Positions 12,034 through 23,580 of a DNA stretch of 56,501 nucleotides are shown in pieces. Under the pieces are notes generated by a model that did not search any database, was not told the origin of the DNA, and saw only the letters and a program-made list of their open reading frames with translations. The DNA comes from Nemertoderma westbladi. Its lineage: Eukaryota > Xenacoelomorpha > Nemertodermatida > Nemertodermatidae. Location of the stretch: the NCBI GenBank assembly GCA_032718475.1, contig JAUCBJ010007582.1, positions 1-56,501 of the forward strand. Direction: 5' to 3'. Each line of letters opens with the position of its first letter. The first letter of the stretch is position 1. A program made the position numbers and the translations under genes.

Positions 12034-12679
12034 CCTGTATGGAATCCATCCAAAAAGTGCGCCGGATAGCGCGCCGACCAATTTTTATGCGCGCCGCGCG
12101 CCGATGCCACTTCGAAGAAAAACCCCGCGCCAACTAAATTTTTAAGCACGCCGATCATGCCGATGCAATTTCGAAGAAACCCCGCGCCAACTAAATTTTT
12201 ATGTGCGCCACACATTGAAACAATATGAAGAGCGCCACACCAATGCAAATTCAATTTTGAGGGAGTGTAACCAATCTGCTGATCTGTCAATGTCAGTCAG
12301 TAGGCCTACTGCTGTACCAGTCCCTGCTGCGGGCTGCCCTATATCTGTATACAATACAACAGTAGCCTAACCACTGAACCATACAACAGAAAAAGAAAGG
12401 CGAGCGAAGCGAGCCGAAATTTTTAAACAGCTAATGCTATTTTTAAGGCACTTCCATAATTGTTAAACCTGTAAACTAACAAATCGGCGCCGGTTTTTAT
12501 TTTTGGGAGCGCCACGCGCCAAAGCTGAAAGCCGGCACGCTTTACGATTTTCGAGCGCGCCACGCGCCAAGGTCGGCGGCTTTACGATTTTCGAGCGCGC
12601 CACGCGCCACATTGGCGCGCTTTTATTGCAAAGTGCGCCGGATTTTAATCCGGCGCAAAGTGTATGGATTCCAGTCTGG
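12034..12679. mobile_element. GC-rich hAT-like MITE with 8-bp target-site duplication
   Basis: The ends are inverted: the left end reads CCTGTATGGAATCCAT and the reverse complement of the right end reads CCAGACTGGAATCCAT, each followed shortly by GTGCGCCGGAT or TTGCGCCGGAT. The flanks carry a perfect 8-bp direct repeat GGCTGAAA at 12026-12033 and 12680-12687, the target-site length of hAT transposons. The interior of 646 bases is crowded with GCGCGCC and CACGCGCCA motifs in both orientations, far richer in CG than the surroundings. No transposase is encoded, so it is a non-autonomous copy. It also contains GAGCGAAGCGAG near 12401. Confidence 0.7.
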
Positions 12680-12687
12680 GGCTGAAA

Positions 12688-13019
12688 GGTATAGTATTAG
12701 CTGCTGAGCTGTGCCCTGAGCTGCTGAGCCAGTCACCATTGTGCGCCAGCGGCAATCTGGCAATGCAGCATGCCGCAATGACTGAATGAGTGTGATTCCA
12801 TAATGGGTTCAATCGAGGATACATTGTACATGACTGCATGACTGCACTATGGGGCGCCGTTTGGGCCAAAAATAAAAAAAACATATTATATTAAAAAGTT
12901 ATAATGGTATGTTTTTTATCTTGCCGTTTGGGCCAAAAGTTGTAATGGTATGTTTTTTTATCTTGCCGTTTGGGCCAAAAATAGCTGAGAGGGAAATTTG
13001 AATTATCACTTTCTATATA
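12688..13019. repeat. short tandem repeat with GCCGTTTGGGCC motif
   Basis: The motif GCCGTTTGGGCCAAAA appears at about 12856, 12923 and 12964. It is separated by copies of TAATGGTATGTTTTTT, giving a degenerate tandem array with a period of about 40-67 bases. No gene is seen. Confidence 0.6.
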
Positions 13020-13551
13020 CTGTATTTAGCAATTGCAATTATCATCATACCTGTGAGCCTGTCTGCCTATACATGATTGTGGATTGTATTTACACACGGT
13101 GTACCGTATCGCTGTAGGAGTGGACTTTAGGCTTACCTCCCGCTGTATGGCTGTATGGGCCTTGGCCTACCAGTACTCATATACTGTCACTCACTGGGTA
13201 ATGCTGTAATGCGTTAGGCTGTTAGGTACAAATCAGTATACTTTAGGCCCTGTAGCATTACACCTTGTGCTTGTGATAGGCCTACATCTTGTGGTCCACA
13301 ATACTGCAATACTGAGGCATTAATGTCAGAATGTCATTTGTACCTAACAGCCTAACGCTACATTACAGCATTACCCAGTGACAGTATATGAGTACCGGTA
13401 GGCCAAGGCCGCCCACACAGCGGGAGGTAAGCCTAAAGTCTACTCCTACAGCGATACGGTACCGTGCTGCCGTGTGTAATTACAATCCACAATCATGTAT
13501 AGGCAGACAGGCTCACAGGTATGATGATAATTGCAATTGCTATAAATACAG
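13020..13551. repeat. 0.53 kb palindrome abutting the pogo element
   Basis: The segment 13020-13232 is repeated as its reverse complement at about 13335-13551, with about 100 bases of unique loop. Matching landmarks are AGCAATTGCAATTATCATCA (left) against TGATGATAATTGCAATTGCT (right), and GCCTGTCTGCCTATACATGA against TCATGTATAGGCAGACAGGC. Arms differ by scattered substitutions. It is most simply a foldback-type MITE; no flanking target duplication was identified. Its right end touches the left end of the pogo-like transposon. Confidence 0.75.
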
Positions 13552-16242
13552 GGGTTGGGGTACCAGATGGGTAAAATGGGCCACCCCTGGGGTAAAATGG
13601 GCCTTGTTAGGTTGTCTTCATTTACTCTCACTATAACATGTAAAAGGTTGTAAAAACATGTCACATGTTCCTATATCACCACCAGCATTGCAAATTTGAA
13701 TTAATGAAATATAAATGAAATGGAGGGAAATTTAAAAACAATATCAGTCTAGTTTTAGCAGCATGTCTGTCTATGAACGCTACTCTACATACTGGTCCGC
13801 GGTCCGTACTACTAAACATGCATTTGGTTAGGCCTGTGGTTAGGCTATGCTGAATTTGTACAGGTAGCTGATAAAATTAATTTGTTACTGTAGTTTGTTA
13901 AAACAAACTCTTGTAAAAATATGCCTCGGACATATAAGAAAAAGGATACCAGTAAATCTTACTCATAAGATGATCTAAAAAAAGCGCTTTGCGAAATTGA
14001 AAAAGGGTCAATATCAATAAATACTGCCAGTAAAACATATAAGGTTCCAAGAACGACATTGCAGCGATGGATAGGAACAAAGTGGGTTAAAAAGCCACAG
14101 CGGTTTGGCAGTGGAAGGTATCCCGAATTTACGGAGGAAGAGGAAGGTTACCTCGTTGTTGCCATTCAATATTGTGGTGACTTTGGCTGGCCTATGGATG
14201 GTCAAAGTATCAAAGTAGCTGTAAATTCTTATCTCCAAACTACTGGAAGGACAGGTGTGTTTCGTAATGATACCCCAGGAGATGACTGGCTTCGGGGTTT
14301 CCATGAACGTTGGAAAGATCACTTTGGGATTAGAAAAGCGGAGGCTGTAACTGTGGCTCGTGCTAAGGGCCTTTTGCAGGATGTAGTAGATGCTTTCTTC
14401 AAACTTGTTGAAGAGACATATAAGGAGTTAGGCATTGATCCTAGAAATATGCCGGAACGCGTCTGGAATTTAGATGAAACTGGTTTAGGAACAGATCCAT
14501 CAAAAAAAAACATGTTCTATAGAAGAAAAGTGAAAAGTAGTAATTACTTGCAACCAACAGAAGGCAAAGCCATGTTCACCGTGTTGTTTTGTTGTAGTGC
14601 AAATGGTAGATATATTCTGTGCAATGTTATATTCAAGGGCCTTAACTTGTGGAACACCTGGGTGGAGAATGGTCCTTCCGAGTGCTGCTATAACTGTACT
14701 GAATCTGGGTGGATGGAGGAGTTTCAATTTGAGAGGTACTTTATTGATATGTTTATACCAGCTGTGGCTGACATCCCCAAGCCTCTGGTACTGTTTTACG
14801 ATGGCCACGGGTCTCACCTGACGTATAACACAGCTATAAAAGCTAAAGATAACAAAATACATATAATTTGCCTACCTCCTCATACATCGCATGCACTCCA
14901 ACCACTTGATGTCGGGGTGTTTGGTCCAGCCAAAACCCAGTGGAAACGGCTTCTAAGTGAATTCTATCGGGAAAGTAGACAAACATCCTTAAAGAAACCA
15001 GGCTTTCCTCCTATGCTTAAGAAGCCAATCGCATGGGCATTCAACCCTGAACATGCTGTAGCTGAATTCCGAAAGAGCGGCTTATATCCACTGAGTAAAG
15101 AAGAAGTACCTCAGAGTAAGATAATGATTAGCGAACCGGTGATAGAACCAAATCCAAATGAATCCAATGATGTAGTTCAGTTGACACCAAGAAAGGCTAT
15201 GAGGGAAGCTATTATTTCTGCTATACGCCCTGTACCAAGCCCAGCAACAACTCAAGCCCTGATTAACATGAAGAGGAAACGTACTAGGGTCCAAAAATCC
15301 CATGGTGAGGTTTTAACCTCAGCAGAAAGTATAAAACGACTGGAGAAAGAATCAGAGCAACGTAAACAGAAGAAGTTGAAGAAATCACAGCAACAGTCAA
15401 AGAAATCCAAGGCGGCCAAGGTACCTCCACTGACCACGAACAGTACTGGTACTAGAAATGACGAAATACTAGTTCCGGCTGTAGAACAGAGCCTTCCTTT
15501 AGAAGGACCCGCAATCAATCCTCTTTTATTTGATGAACTCAAAGTTAATGACTGGATTGTTGTCTACTACGCACGAAAACGATATCTTGGTGTGGTGCGG
15601 AAAATTGAAGTAGAGGATGCGATAACTGCCAGTTTCATGCAGTTTACACCGAAATCGTCAACACAGTTGCAGGGTCGTATATTTGTGCACCCTGAACGCG
15701 AGGATATTGCTGTCTGTAAATACAATGATATTGTTGGTAAAGTGTCGCCTCCTATAGATGTTACTCGTCGGGGTGGTTTAATGTTTCACAGAAACCTCAA
15801 TGCGCATACATGGTAACTACTACTAACTAACTGTAATCAGACGAATCCCATTCTATGAATGTGAACTACTAAATGACTGAACGATATATATAAATAAATG
15901 CAATAGCACTATGCAATGTGTTCATATTAATATAATATACTCAATAATATTTCATCAATAGTTACGACAAACTTAGGATGTGCCTTCTAATTTTATCCCT
16001 TTATACTTCCTACCGCTACCAGGACAGTATGAACTATGCAATATTCTTATGTGTTAATTTCTATTATTTCTGAAATGTAATAGTTATATATTATAAAAGC
16101 AATTTGTACTATAATCATTCAGTCATTGCATATATATATCTAGGGCCAATTTTTTAAAACAAACAATTGTAGGCCCATTTTACCCCAGTAGAGGGGAAAT
16201 GGCACTAGCTAGCCCATTTTACTCCCTGGGGTAAAATGGGCC
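13552..16242 (+). mobile_element. pogo-like (Tc1/mariner superfamily) DNA transposon
   Basis: A pogo-type transposase frame is flanked by inverted copies of a subterminal motif. On the left GGGTAAAATGGGCC lies at 13569-13582 and again at 13589-13603. On the right its reverse complement lies at 16172-16186, a variant at 16212-16225, and a forward copy at 16228-16242. These are likely transposase-binding repeats. The left end probably starts CAGGGGTTGGGG after TA, which fits the TA target of this superfamily, but the right terminus is palindromic and its exact end is uncertain by some tens of bases. Confidence 0.75.
13921..15816 (+). pseudogene. pogo-like DDD transposase with one nonsense codon
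   Basis: The natural start is MPRTYKKKDTSKSYS at 13921, typical of pogo/Tigger transposases, but codon 16 is TAA (13966-13968). The frame then continues without break for over 600 codons. First comes a helix-turn-helix of psq type (DDLKKALCEIEKGSISINTA, then VPRTTLQRWI), then the transposase core. Counting from the internal Met at 14059, which opens 585 codons, the catalytic acidic residues are D139 in WNLDETG, D248 in LFYDGHGSHL and D284 in LQPLDVGVFGPAK. The last two are 35 residues apart, the pogo DD35D arrangement. A basic Lys-rich stretch around residues 430-455 could be a nuclear localisation signal. The internal Met would remove most of the DNA-binding helix, so the copy is probably inactive, though only by one substitution. 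It appears young. Confidence 0.85.
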
Positions 16243-16432
16243 ACCACCAAAACAACCCACCAAAACAACATTAAAAAAAAATACTTTTTTTTCTCCCTTC
16301 AACTAATGACCTAGCACAAATTGATATGCACAATGACAAAGGCCAAACATCTAATGGAAAGAATTTACAATCAACTGGCACCATTATAAATAAACTTTCG
16401 GTGAAAGATGGATCACGTGTGAAAACTGGCCC

Positions 16433-18614
16433 ATTTGAACCGCAATCATCGATTTAGTGGGTGTAGATACCTTCAAAACAAGTGCTAAGCTAGTAGTTCT
16501 TGAGATATCACACAAAAGCTTAAGCCCGGCACAACTCATGAATCGATCAATCAATTGATTGCGCCAAGGACATATTGAAATATTGGCATTACCTTTTTGT
16601 AGGTCTACCTCCCTGCATCTTATTTCAGTTAATCTCGATTTTAGCATTGTCTAACCATTCAAAGCTATGTTTAGTAAAATAAAATTCATCACAAACCCAT
16701 GGGAAATGCTTGCACAAGCATCACTAATTTGTGCCTAAGCGCCATTTGGTACGATATCAATAATTGGCCACAAAACTTAACTTTTGGTTAATTATATCTA
16801 TGAACTGTTCGTTTAATTTGATTTTGACTGATTTTAAGGTGCAGAATCCAAAAATCTCATCTGATTTGAATTTTAAAATGATATAGTGCATTATATACAA
16901 CAATACCATACTGTACTTCAAAGCATATTAAAATGATTGATAGATACAGAGATATGTGCATCCAGCGACCATAAGAGTACTAATATATGGGAAGAAGCTT
17001 TGAACATATGCATTATACATAATTAGACAATGCTGATTCCAAATCTGATTTCAGATTTGCCCTACCCCATCAAGTTTTCTCACAATTACCAATTTGAATT
17101 CAAAAAACTTATCGCAAACGACTATGATGAGTGATGTAGATTCAAATGAGAATCAGATATGCTCAAAATCAATCTAAAACATTGAAAGGAGCTTTGTTTA
17201 TATGAATTATATATAATTAAAACAATGCTGATTCTAAATCTGCTTTCATATTTGCCATAGCATATCAAGTTATTTTCAAAATTACCAATTTAAGTTCAAA
17301 TTACTTATCGCGAACAACTGTAAGGAGAGAAGTTGATTCAAAAATAATCAAATATGCTCAAAATCAATCTACAACATTGAATGGAGCTTTGTTCATATTA
17401 ATTATATATAATTAAACAATGGTGATTCCAAATCTGCTTTCAGATTTGCCATGCTGCCATAGCATATCAAGTTTTTTCACAATTGCCAATTTGAGTTCAA
17501 ATTACTTATCGCGAACAACTGTGATGAGTGAAGTAGATTCAATAATAATCAAATATGCTCCAAATCAATATAAAACATGAAAAAGAGCTTTGTTAATTTT
17601 GAGTTATATATTAAACAATGCAATCTATATGGTGAATCGGCTATCAGATTTACCATAGCATATGTTGTAGATTGATTTGGGGGTGTATTTTATTCTTATT
17701 GAATCTACTTTCACTCATAATAATTGTTTGCGATAAGTAATTTGAACTTAAATTGGCAATTGTAAAAAAAACTTGATATCCTATGGCAGTATGGCAAATA
17801 TGAAAGCAGATTTGGAATCAGCATTGTTTAAAAATATATAATTCATATAAACAAAACTCCATTCAATGTTTTGGATTGATTTTGAGCATATTTGATTCTC
17901 ATTTGAATCTACGCCACTCATCACAGTCGTTTGCAATAAGTTTTTGAACTCAAAGTGGCAATTGTGAAAAAACTTGATGTGGTAGGGCAAATCTGAAATC
18001 AGATTTGGAATCAGCATTGCCTAATTATGTATAATACATATGTGCAAAGCTTCTTCCCATATATTAGTTCTCTTTTGGTCGCTGGATGCACATATCTCTG
18101 CATCTATCAATCCTTATCTTAAAATGCTTTGAAGTACAGTATAGTATTGTTGTATATCATGCACCATATCATTTTAAAATACAAATCTGATGCGATTTTT
18201 GGGTTCTGCACCTTAAAATCAGTCAAAATCAAATTAAACGAACAGTTCCTAGATATAATTAACCAAAAGTTATGTTTTGTGGCCGATTATTGATATCCAA
18301 ATGGCGCTTAGGCACAAATTAGTGATGCTTGTGCAAGCATTTCCCATGGGGTTGTGAATAATTTTTTTTTACTAAACATAGGTTTGAATGGTTATACAAT
18401 GCTAAAATCGAGATTAACTGAAATAAGATGCAGAGGAGGTAGACCTACAAAATGTTAATGCCAATATTTCAATATGTCCTTGGCGCAATCAATTGATTGA
18501 TCGATTCATGAGTTGTGCCGGGCTTAAGCTTTTGTGTGATATCTCAAGAACTACTAGCTTAGCACTTGTTTTGAAGGTATCTACACCCACTAAATCGATG
18601 ATTGCGGTTCAAAT
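16433..18614. mobile_element. 2.2 kb palindrome with tandem repeats in its arms
   Basis: About 1.1 kb at 16433-17525 is repeated in inverse at 17525-18614. Outer landmarks are AACCGCAATCATCGATTTAG (left) and CTAAATCGATGATTGCGGTT (right). Inner landmarks are CATCCAGCGACCA and TGGTCGCTGGATG. Inside the arms a unit of about 190-200 bases, marked by GCTGATTCCAAATCTG, ATATCAAGTT and TCGCGAACAACTG, recurs three or four times (about 17031, 17225, 17405 and inverted from 17700). No transposase or target duplication was found. Short matching frames in both arms only reflect the duplication. Confidence 0.75.
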
Positions 18615-18863
18615 AAGCCTAAAATTAACTCTGTACGACCAACAGAAGCCTTCATATCAGCAAACTCTATTATATTCTTCGCGCGCGATCAATTGGTGAC
18701 AAGACACCCAACTTCAGTGTGTTTGAGCTACCTCTAATATTTGATGTACATGCTTAAAATTTCGTATGTCATATTTTTTGACGAAATGGAAACATTTGAG
18801 GGGGTCAGAGATGATAAATTCCAACCTTTCAAAATAAGGACCACCCTAGTGTTGAGTATAAAG

Positions 18864-20084
18864 CAAGGACTACTATACTACAGGACTGGCATACTGCTGT
18901 ACTGCCTGATCCGACTTCGCCAGCGAAGTCCATTCATTTCATACTGCAGTACTCAGGTCTTCCGGTATTGCTCTAAGCTGTACTGCTACCGTAGAATGAT
19001 TTATTATACCAGTATACTTACTGACTTAACCTACAAACAGACAGATAGACACTAGACAGTTTACTGAAAGTTCGCGCAGTGAAACTTCCTCCTGTCGGTG
19101 TCGAACGAGATCAGTGGATCGCCGCGCTACCACGACGCAGCGCAGGCAGGTGACGGCTCTCCGTTTAAGTTTTGGAAGCACTACCTCATTTGTATTCAAC
19201 ATTCTGACATTGCACATTGGCCAGAGTGTCCCGCGCAGCCGCGGGAATTCCGCACAAGAAAGTCCCTGGCGGTTTCTTGCGACCAACAATACCTCCATTC
19301 TACTTCCCTTATCGTGTGTTCCACCGCGATCCCCACTCTGCCACTCCACGAGAACTCCCTCCCATTGAGGATTGAGGAACGCCAACTTCAGTTGCTCAAT
19401 GAGCGAGATTTAATTGGGGGCTTTTTGCAGCTGACTGAATCCGTTGTTTCTACGTGGCGAAAGGGAATCGCAGGATACGGTCGCGATACTGACATTTTTG
19501 TGAAGCGATGGGAGTTCCAAGTAGCCTATTGCTTTTCTTATTCCATAACGTCGAATATACAGGTTTCACTTTTGTCAAAGAAGCAACTTACGTTGCAGGA
19601 TTCCTGCCCTGGTAAAGGTAATCCCAGAGTTAGACATCACAGGTGATACTTTAGAGGAGGATAATATATTTATTTATCCAAGCCCTAACTCGTGGTGGAT
19701 TACAACTTGCTCCTCATGCCTCATCACCTCTTATGATGGACCATGGCGTCGGCTGCGTGGGTGGATGCCCACGCAGCATAACACTACCTAAACACGGTAC
19801 GGTACTATCTAAACACGGTCGTTCTAGACTATATTGAATAGTTAGTACACAAACACAACACTCGTCGTCCCCTTTGTTACAAGCCTCGCTGCGCTCGTCC
19901 TTTATTTCCTGACACAAAAATTTATTATGTTACTAATAATTACGAGTGTGTACTAAATTTCATACAAATCCTTTGATAACAATGTCTATAACAGTATAAA
20001 GCAATACCAAACCAATGGACTTCGCTCAGTCGCTAGCGAAGTCGGATGAAGGGGTGTGCCAGTCCTGTAGTATAGTAGTCCTTG
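18864..20084. mobile_element. hAT element with perfect 8-bp target-site duplication
   Basis: The terminal inverted repeat begins CAAGGACTACTATACTACAG and is perfect for 28 bases at both ends. The direct repeat GTATAAAG flanks it at 18856-18863 and 20085-20092, the 8-bp signature of hAT transposition. Sequence inside the termini is also shared in inverse (TCCGACTTCGC and GCGAAGTCCATT near both ends). At 1221 bases it has no room for a hAT transposase and none is recognised, so it is non-autonomous. Confidence 0.85.
19098..19646 (+). CDS. unrecognised open frame inside the hAT element
   Basis: An open frame of 182 codons lies in the most GC-rich part of the hAT element. I do not recognise the product (for example GGFLQLTESVVSTWRKGIAG). 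A 119-codon frame is open on the opposite strand over 19026-19385, so strand and reality are both doubtful. Base composition unlike the rest of the element raises the possibility of captured host sequence. No signal peptide, membrane segment or known motif is visible. Confidence 0.2.
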   Translation: MSNEISGSPRYHDAAQAGDGSPFKFWKHYLICIQHSDIAHWPECPAQPREFRTRKSLAVSCDQQYLHSTSLIVCSTAIPTLPLHENSLPLRIEERQLQLLNERDLIGGFLQLTESVVSTWRKGIAGYGRDTDIFVKRWEFQVAYCFSYSITSNIQVSLLSKKQLTLQDSCPGKGNPRVRHHR

Positions 20085-20092
20085 GTATAAAG

Positions 20093-21177
20093 TGATTAAC
20101 ATCAGAACATTGTTTATTACTGTATTAATCCTTTATTACTGTAACTGTATTACACCCATATTATACACATATTGTACAGTTGTATTCATAGGCCTGACAG
20201 ACTGACAGAGTGACAGTCCACGACAGTCGGTGATATAGGCGATTTTGGACTTGATCCAATTTTGGAATAGCTAAGTCTGTAAGTCAAAATTGGACTTCCA
20301 TTCCGGTTAAAAAAGGCTGAAAGCGAAAGGGTCGACAGGTCGAGATAATATTGGAAAAAAATGTTCTACGTTTTTTCCCATGTAATACGTAATTCTGTAA
20401 TTTTATTCGATTAAAGTGATAGGCCTAGGCCTTTCGCTCCTGACAGCCTGATTACGTTCGGTCAGTCACCCTTCTGCCCTTCAATCGAATAGGCCTATTC
20501 GGCTGTTCGGTTCCGGTTCTATCAGTCTATATTCGGTCGAATATGATCAGATGATGGCATATTCGGTTTTGGTTCAGTTCGGCAAATTCAGAAATTTATC
20601 AACCGAATACCGAACTGCCGAATATATAAGCAAAGCATCACCTTACAGTGCTTACACCTTATACTGTAACTGTAACATCACCAACATAACATGCAGTGCA
20701 GACAGGCAGACATGCCTTGCAGCCTAGCCCAGTAGCCCTAGTAGTGAGATATTCACACTCACTACTGCCTGTACTGCTGTACTCAGGTACTGGACTGGCA
20801 GACCGGACTACACCTGCTGACCTGTACACTGTAAGCCTTACAGTCCCTAAAAGGTGCCACCATGCTCCATAGCGCGGGAAATTCAAATGATTGAAAGACA
20901 TGTAATTTGTACTGGAAAGGGTGGCAGATCAGATCTGCCACCTATATTTTGGCGGTAAATTCAAATCGGTTTTAACATTGAATACATGAATAGAGTAAGA
21001 CTAATGTAATTCATTGAATCAGAATAAATTATTTCTTATCGGTTTAACTCACTCATCCGTTGTTGTTGTTGTTTTATCTATTCTGGGACTTCGAGCAGCA
21101 CGTGAACAACTAAACCAGCACGTTAACTAGTCTGGGGCTTAGAGCAGCACGTGAACAACTAAACTGGCTGGTTACCT
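20093..21177. other. gene-free stretch with short repeats
   Basis: No exon is recognisable. Around 20500-20625 ATTCGG/CCGAAT-type motifs are arranged in inverse, resembling the subterminal repeats of a small hAT element. Around 21085-21160 the segment AGCAGCACGTGAACAACTAA is present twice about 53 bases apart. Confidence 0.45.
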
Positions 21178-22254
21178 ATCGTCACCTTCAAGGCAGAACC
21201 CCCTAAGTCGATTTTTGTAGTTCTGAGATAATCGATAAAAACTGTTTATTTTTTAGAGAGATGCCTCAGTTTACTTGTTATTGTGTTTTTTGATAACTAA
21301 ATATATATAGAATTCATATAATTAAACTTTCAATATGATTTAGAATTACCTTTGAAATATATTGCGGTTTTTTTGTAAAAATTCTGACTTATGGTGTTTT
21401 GCCAAAACAAAGGGGAACACCGTTTTCTGGTATTATCCCGTAACTATACGATAGTTGCGGGGTATTGCCTAGAAAACAAGGTATCCTCAATTTGGCAAAA
21501 CACCATAAGTACGAATTTTTACAAAAAACACGCAAAATATATCAAATAATAGCCAAGGCGTATCGTACGTCCTTAATAATTTAGTGCGTAGTGCGCACGT
21601 AATACATGTGCGCATTTGTTATTAGCTAATACGTGCTATCTAACATGTTAACTAGCACATGATCAGGTGTTAGTATTACCTGTAAACGCAATAATAACAA
21701 ATAATCACATACAATATAGCTAACACACTTGCGCACATGTTGGAAATTTTTGAATTCAAAATCAAAGGGCTCCATAAGTTTTTGATATTTTGGTATTAAT
21801 TGCTTCTAAAATAAGTACGGGACTGTAGTTAGAATCATGTATCAATACAAATTGAACAAAATGTAGCCAAATGCAGAACTATAAGAACAAAATTTAGATT
21901 CAAGAAAGCGGAACTCTAAGTACAAAATATAGCCATGGGTGGTACTCTACAGTAAGAACAAAGTCTAGCTACAGGGTTACAGCTACGTTAAAGTAAAGTT
22001 CACTTACAGTACGTCATGACGAATAATTAAAGACCTGTTTTTTCTACAGTACGTGGCAACATTTTGAGCAACTCTATCAGCAACTTAGTGAGCATGTCAG
22101 GTTGCCGATCAAGTTGCTCTATGTAAACGCGAAGTTTGTTGCTGTAAAAGATGCCTCATATAACGGAGACTAAAAGTTAATGTTACTCAAATTAAGTTGC
22201 TTGTTACTGACCAAGTTATCCAAAACGTCCTGAACCCCATAGCAACTTGGAGAC

Positions 22255-23275
22255 AAACATTAAATGAGGGACAGATATTTATCAGCGCCACAAACATAAA
22301 CATTAATGTGGTCACAAACATTAATGAGGTACACAAACATTAATGAGATATACAAACATTAATGAGGGATACAAACATTAATGAGGGATACAAACATTAA
22401 TGAGGGACACAAACATTAATGAAATACACAAACATTAATGAGGGACAAACATTAATCAGGGTGACAAACATTAATGTGGGACATAAACATTGATGTAGGA
22501 CACAAACAATAATGTGGGACATAAACATTGATATAGGACACAAACATTAATGTGGAACACAAACATTAATGAAGAACACAAATATTAATGAGGGACACAA
22601 ACATTAATGAGGGACACAAACATTAATGAGGGACACAAACAATAAACGAGGGACAGATATCAATCAAGGGCACAAACATTAATGAGGGACACAAACATTA
22701 ATGAGGGACACAAACATTAACGAGGGACACAAACATTAATGAGGGACACAACATTAATGAGGGACACAAACATTAATTGAGGGACACTAACATTAATGAG
22801 GTACACAAATATTAATGAGGGACACAAACATTAATGAGCGACACAAACATTAATGAGGGACACAAACAATAAACGAGGGACAGATATCAATCAAGGGCAC
22901 AAACATTAATGAGGGACACAAACATTAATGAGGGACACAAACATTAATGAGGGACACAAACATTAATGAGGGACACAAACATTAATGAGGAACACAAATA
23001 TTAATGAGGGACACAAACATTAATGAGGGACACAACATTAATGAGGGACACAAACATTAATGAGATACACAAACATTAATGAGGGACACAAACATTAATG
23101 AGGGACACAACATTAATGAGGGACACAAACATTAATGAGATACACAAACATTAATGAGGGACACAAACATTAATGAGGGACACAAACATTAATGAGATAC
23201 ACAAACATTAATGAGGGACACAAACAATAAACGAGGGACAGATATCAATCAAGGGCACAAACATTAATCATGGGC
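22255..23275 (+). repeat. 19-bp minisatellite, about 50 copies
   Basis: The unit is close to GAGGGACACAAACATTAAT. A longer block that includes CAATAAACGAGGGACAGATA recurs three times (about 22640, 22865 and 23222), showing higher-order duplication. A few copies in the opposite orientation lie at 23765-23848, so the array is also part of a large imperfect inverted repeat. Confidence 0.9.
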
Positions 23276-23437
23276 ACTATCGCCCTTCGCACTTAGTATG
23301 ATTCATGTTACCACTCATACATACATACACACATACAATATATTACAGTATTACAATTCTCATTACTGTCAAGCAATAAAATAACAACAATAAATAATAA
23401 CATATTAATCTGACCAAACCAATAAACTATGTTATTG

Positions 23438-23580
23438 CCAATTGAAGGAAAGGATCAGGTTACAGAGATGGTTTTTCTAACCAAAACAATAAACGATGTT
23501 GTTACTAAAAAGGGAAGGAGTAGGAGTAAAAAAATGATGAACATGAGGGGGAGACAGGAATGGGGGGGGGGGGGGGGGGG
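23438..23580. repeat. dispersed 70-bp module and 21-G tract
   Basis: The module beginning CCAATTGAAGGAAAGGA and ending AACCAAAACAATAAACGATG is one copy of a dispersed repeat also found twice in tandem at 30225-30362 and in inverse near 34845-34920. It is followed by an uninterrupted run of 21 G at 23563-23583. Confidence 0.6.

Noticed and set aside
16384-18699. Conserved short protein with MSCAGLKLLCDISRTTSLAL in both arms of the palindrome
   Set aside because: The similarity is explained by the DNA inverted duplication; no codon-position bias could be argued and flanks are AT-rich repeat.
19026-19385. Minus-strand 119-codon frame in the hAT element
   Set aside because: No recognisable motif and overlaps the plus frame; neither is supported strongly, and the plus one is listed at low confidence only because it is longer.
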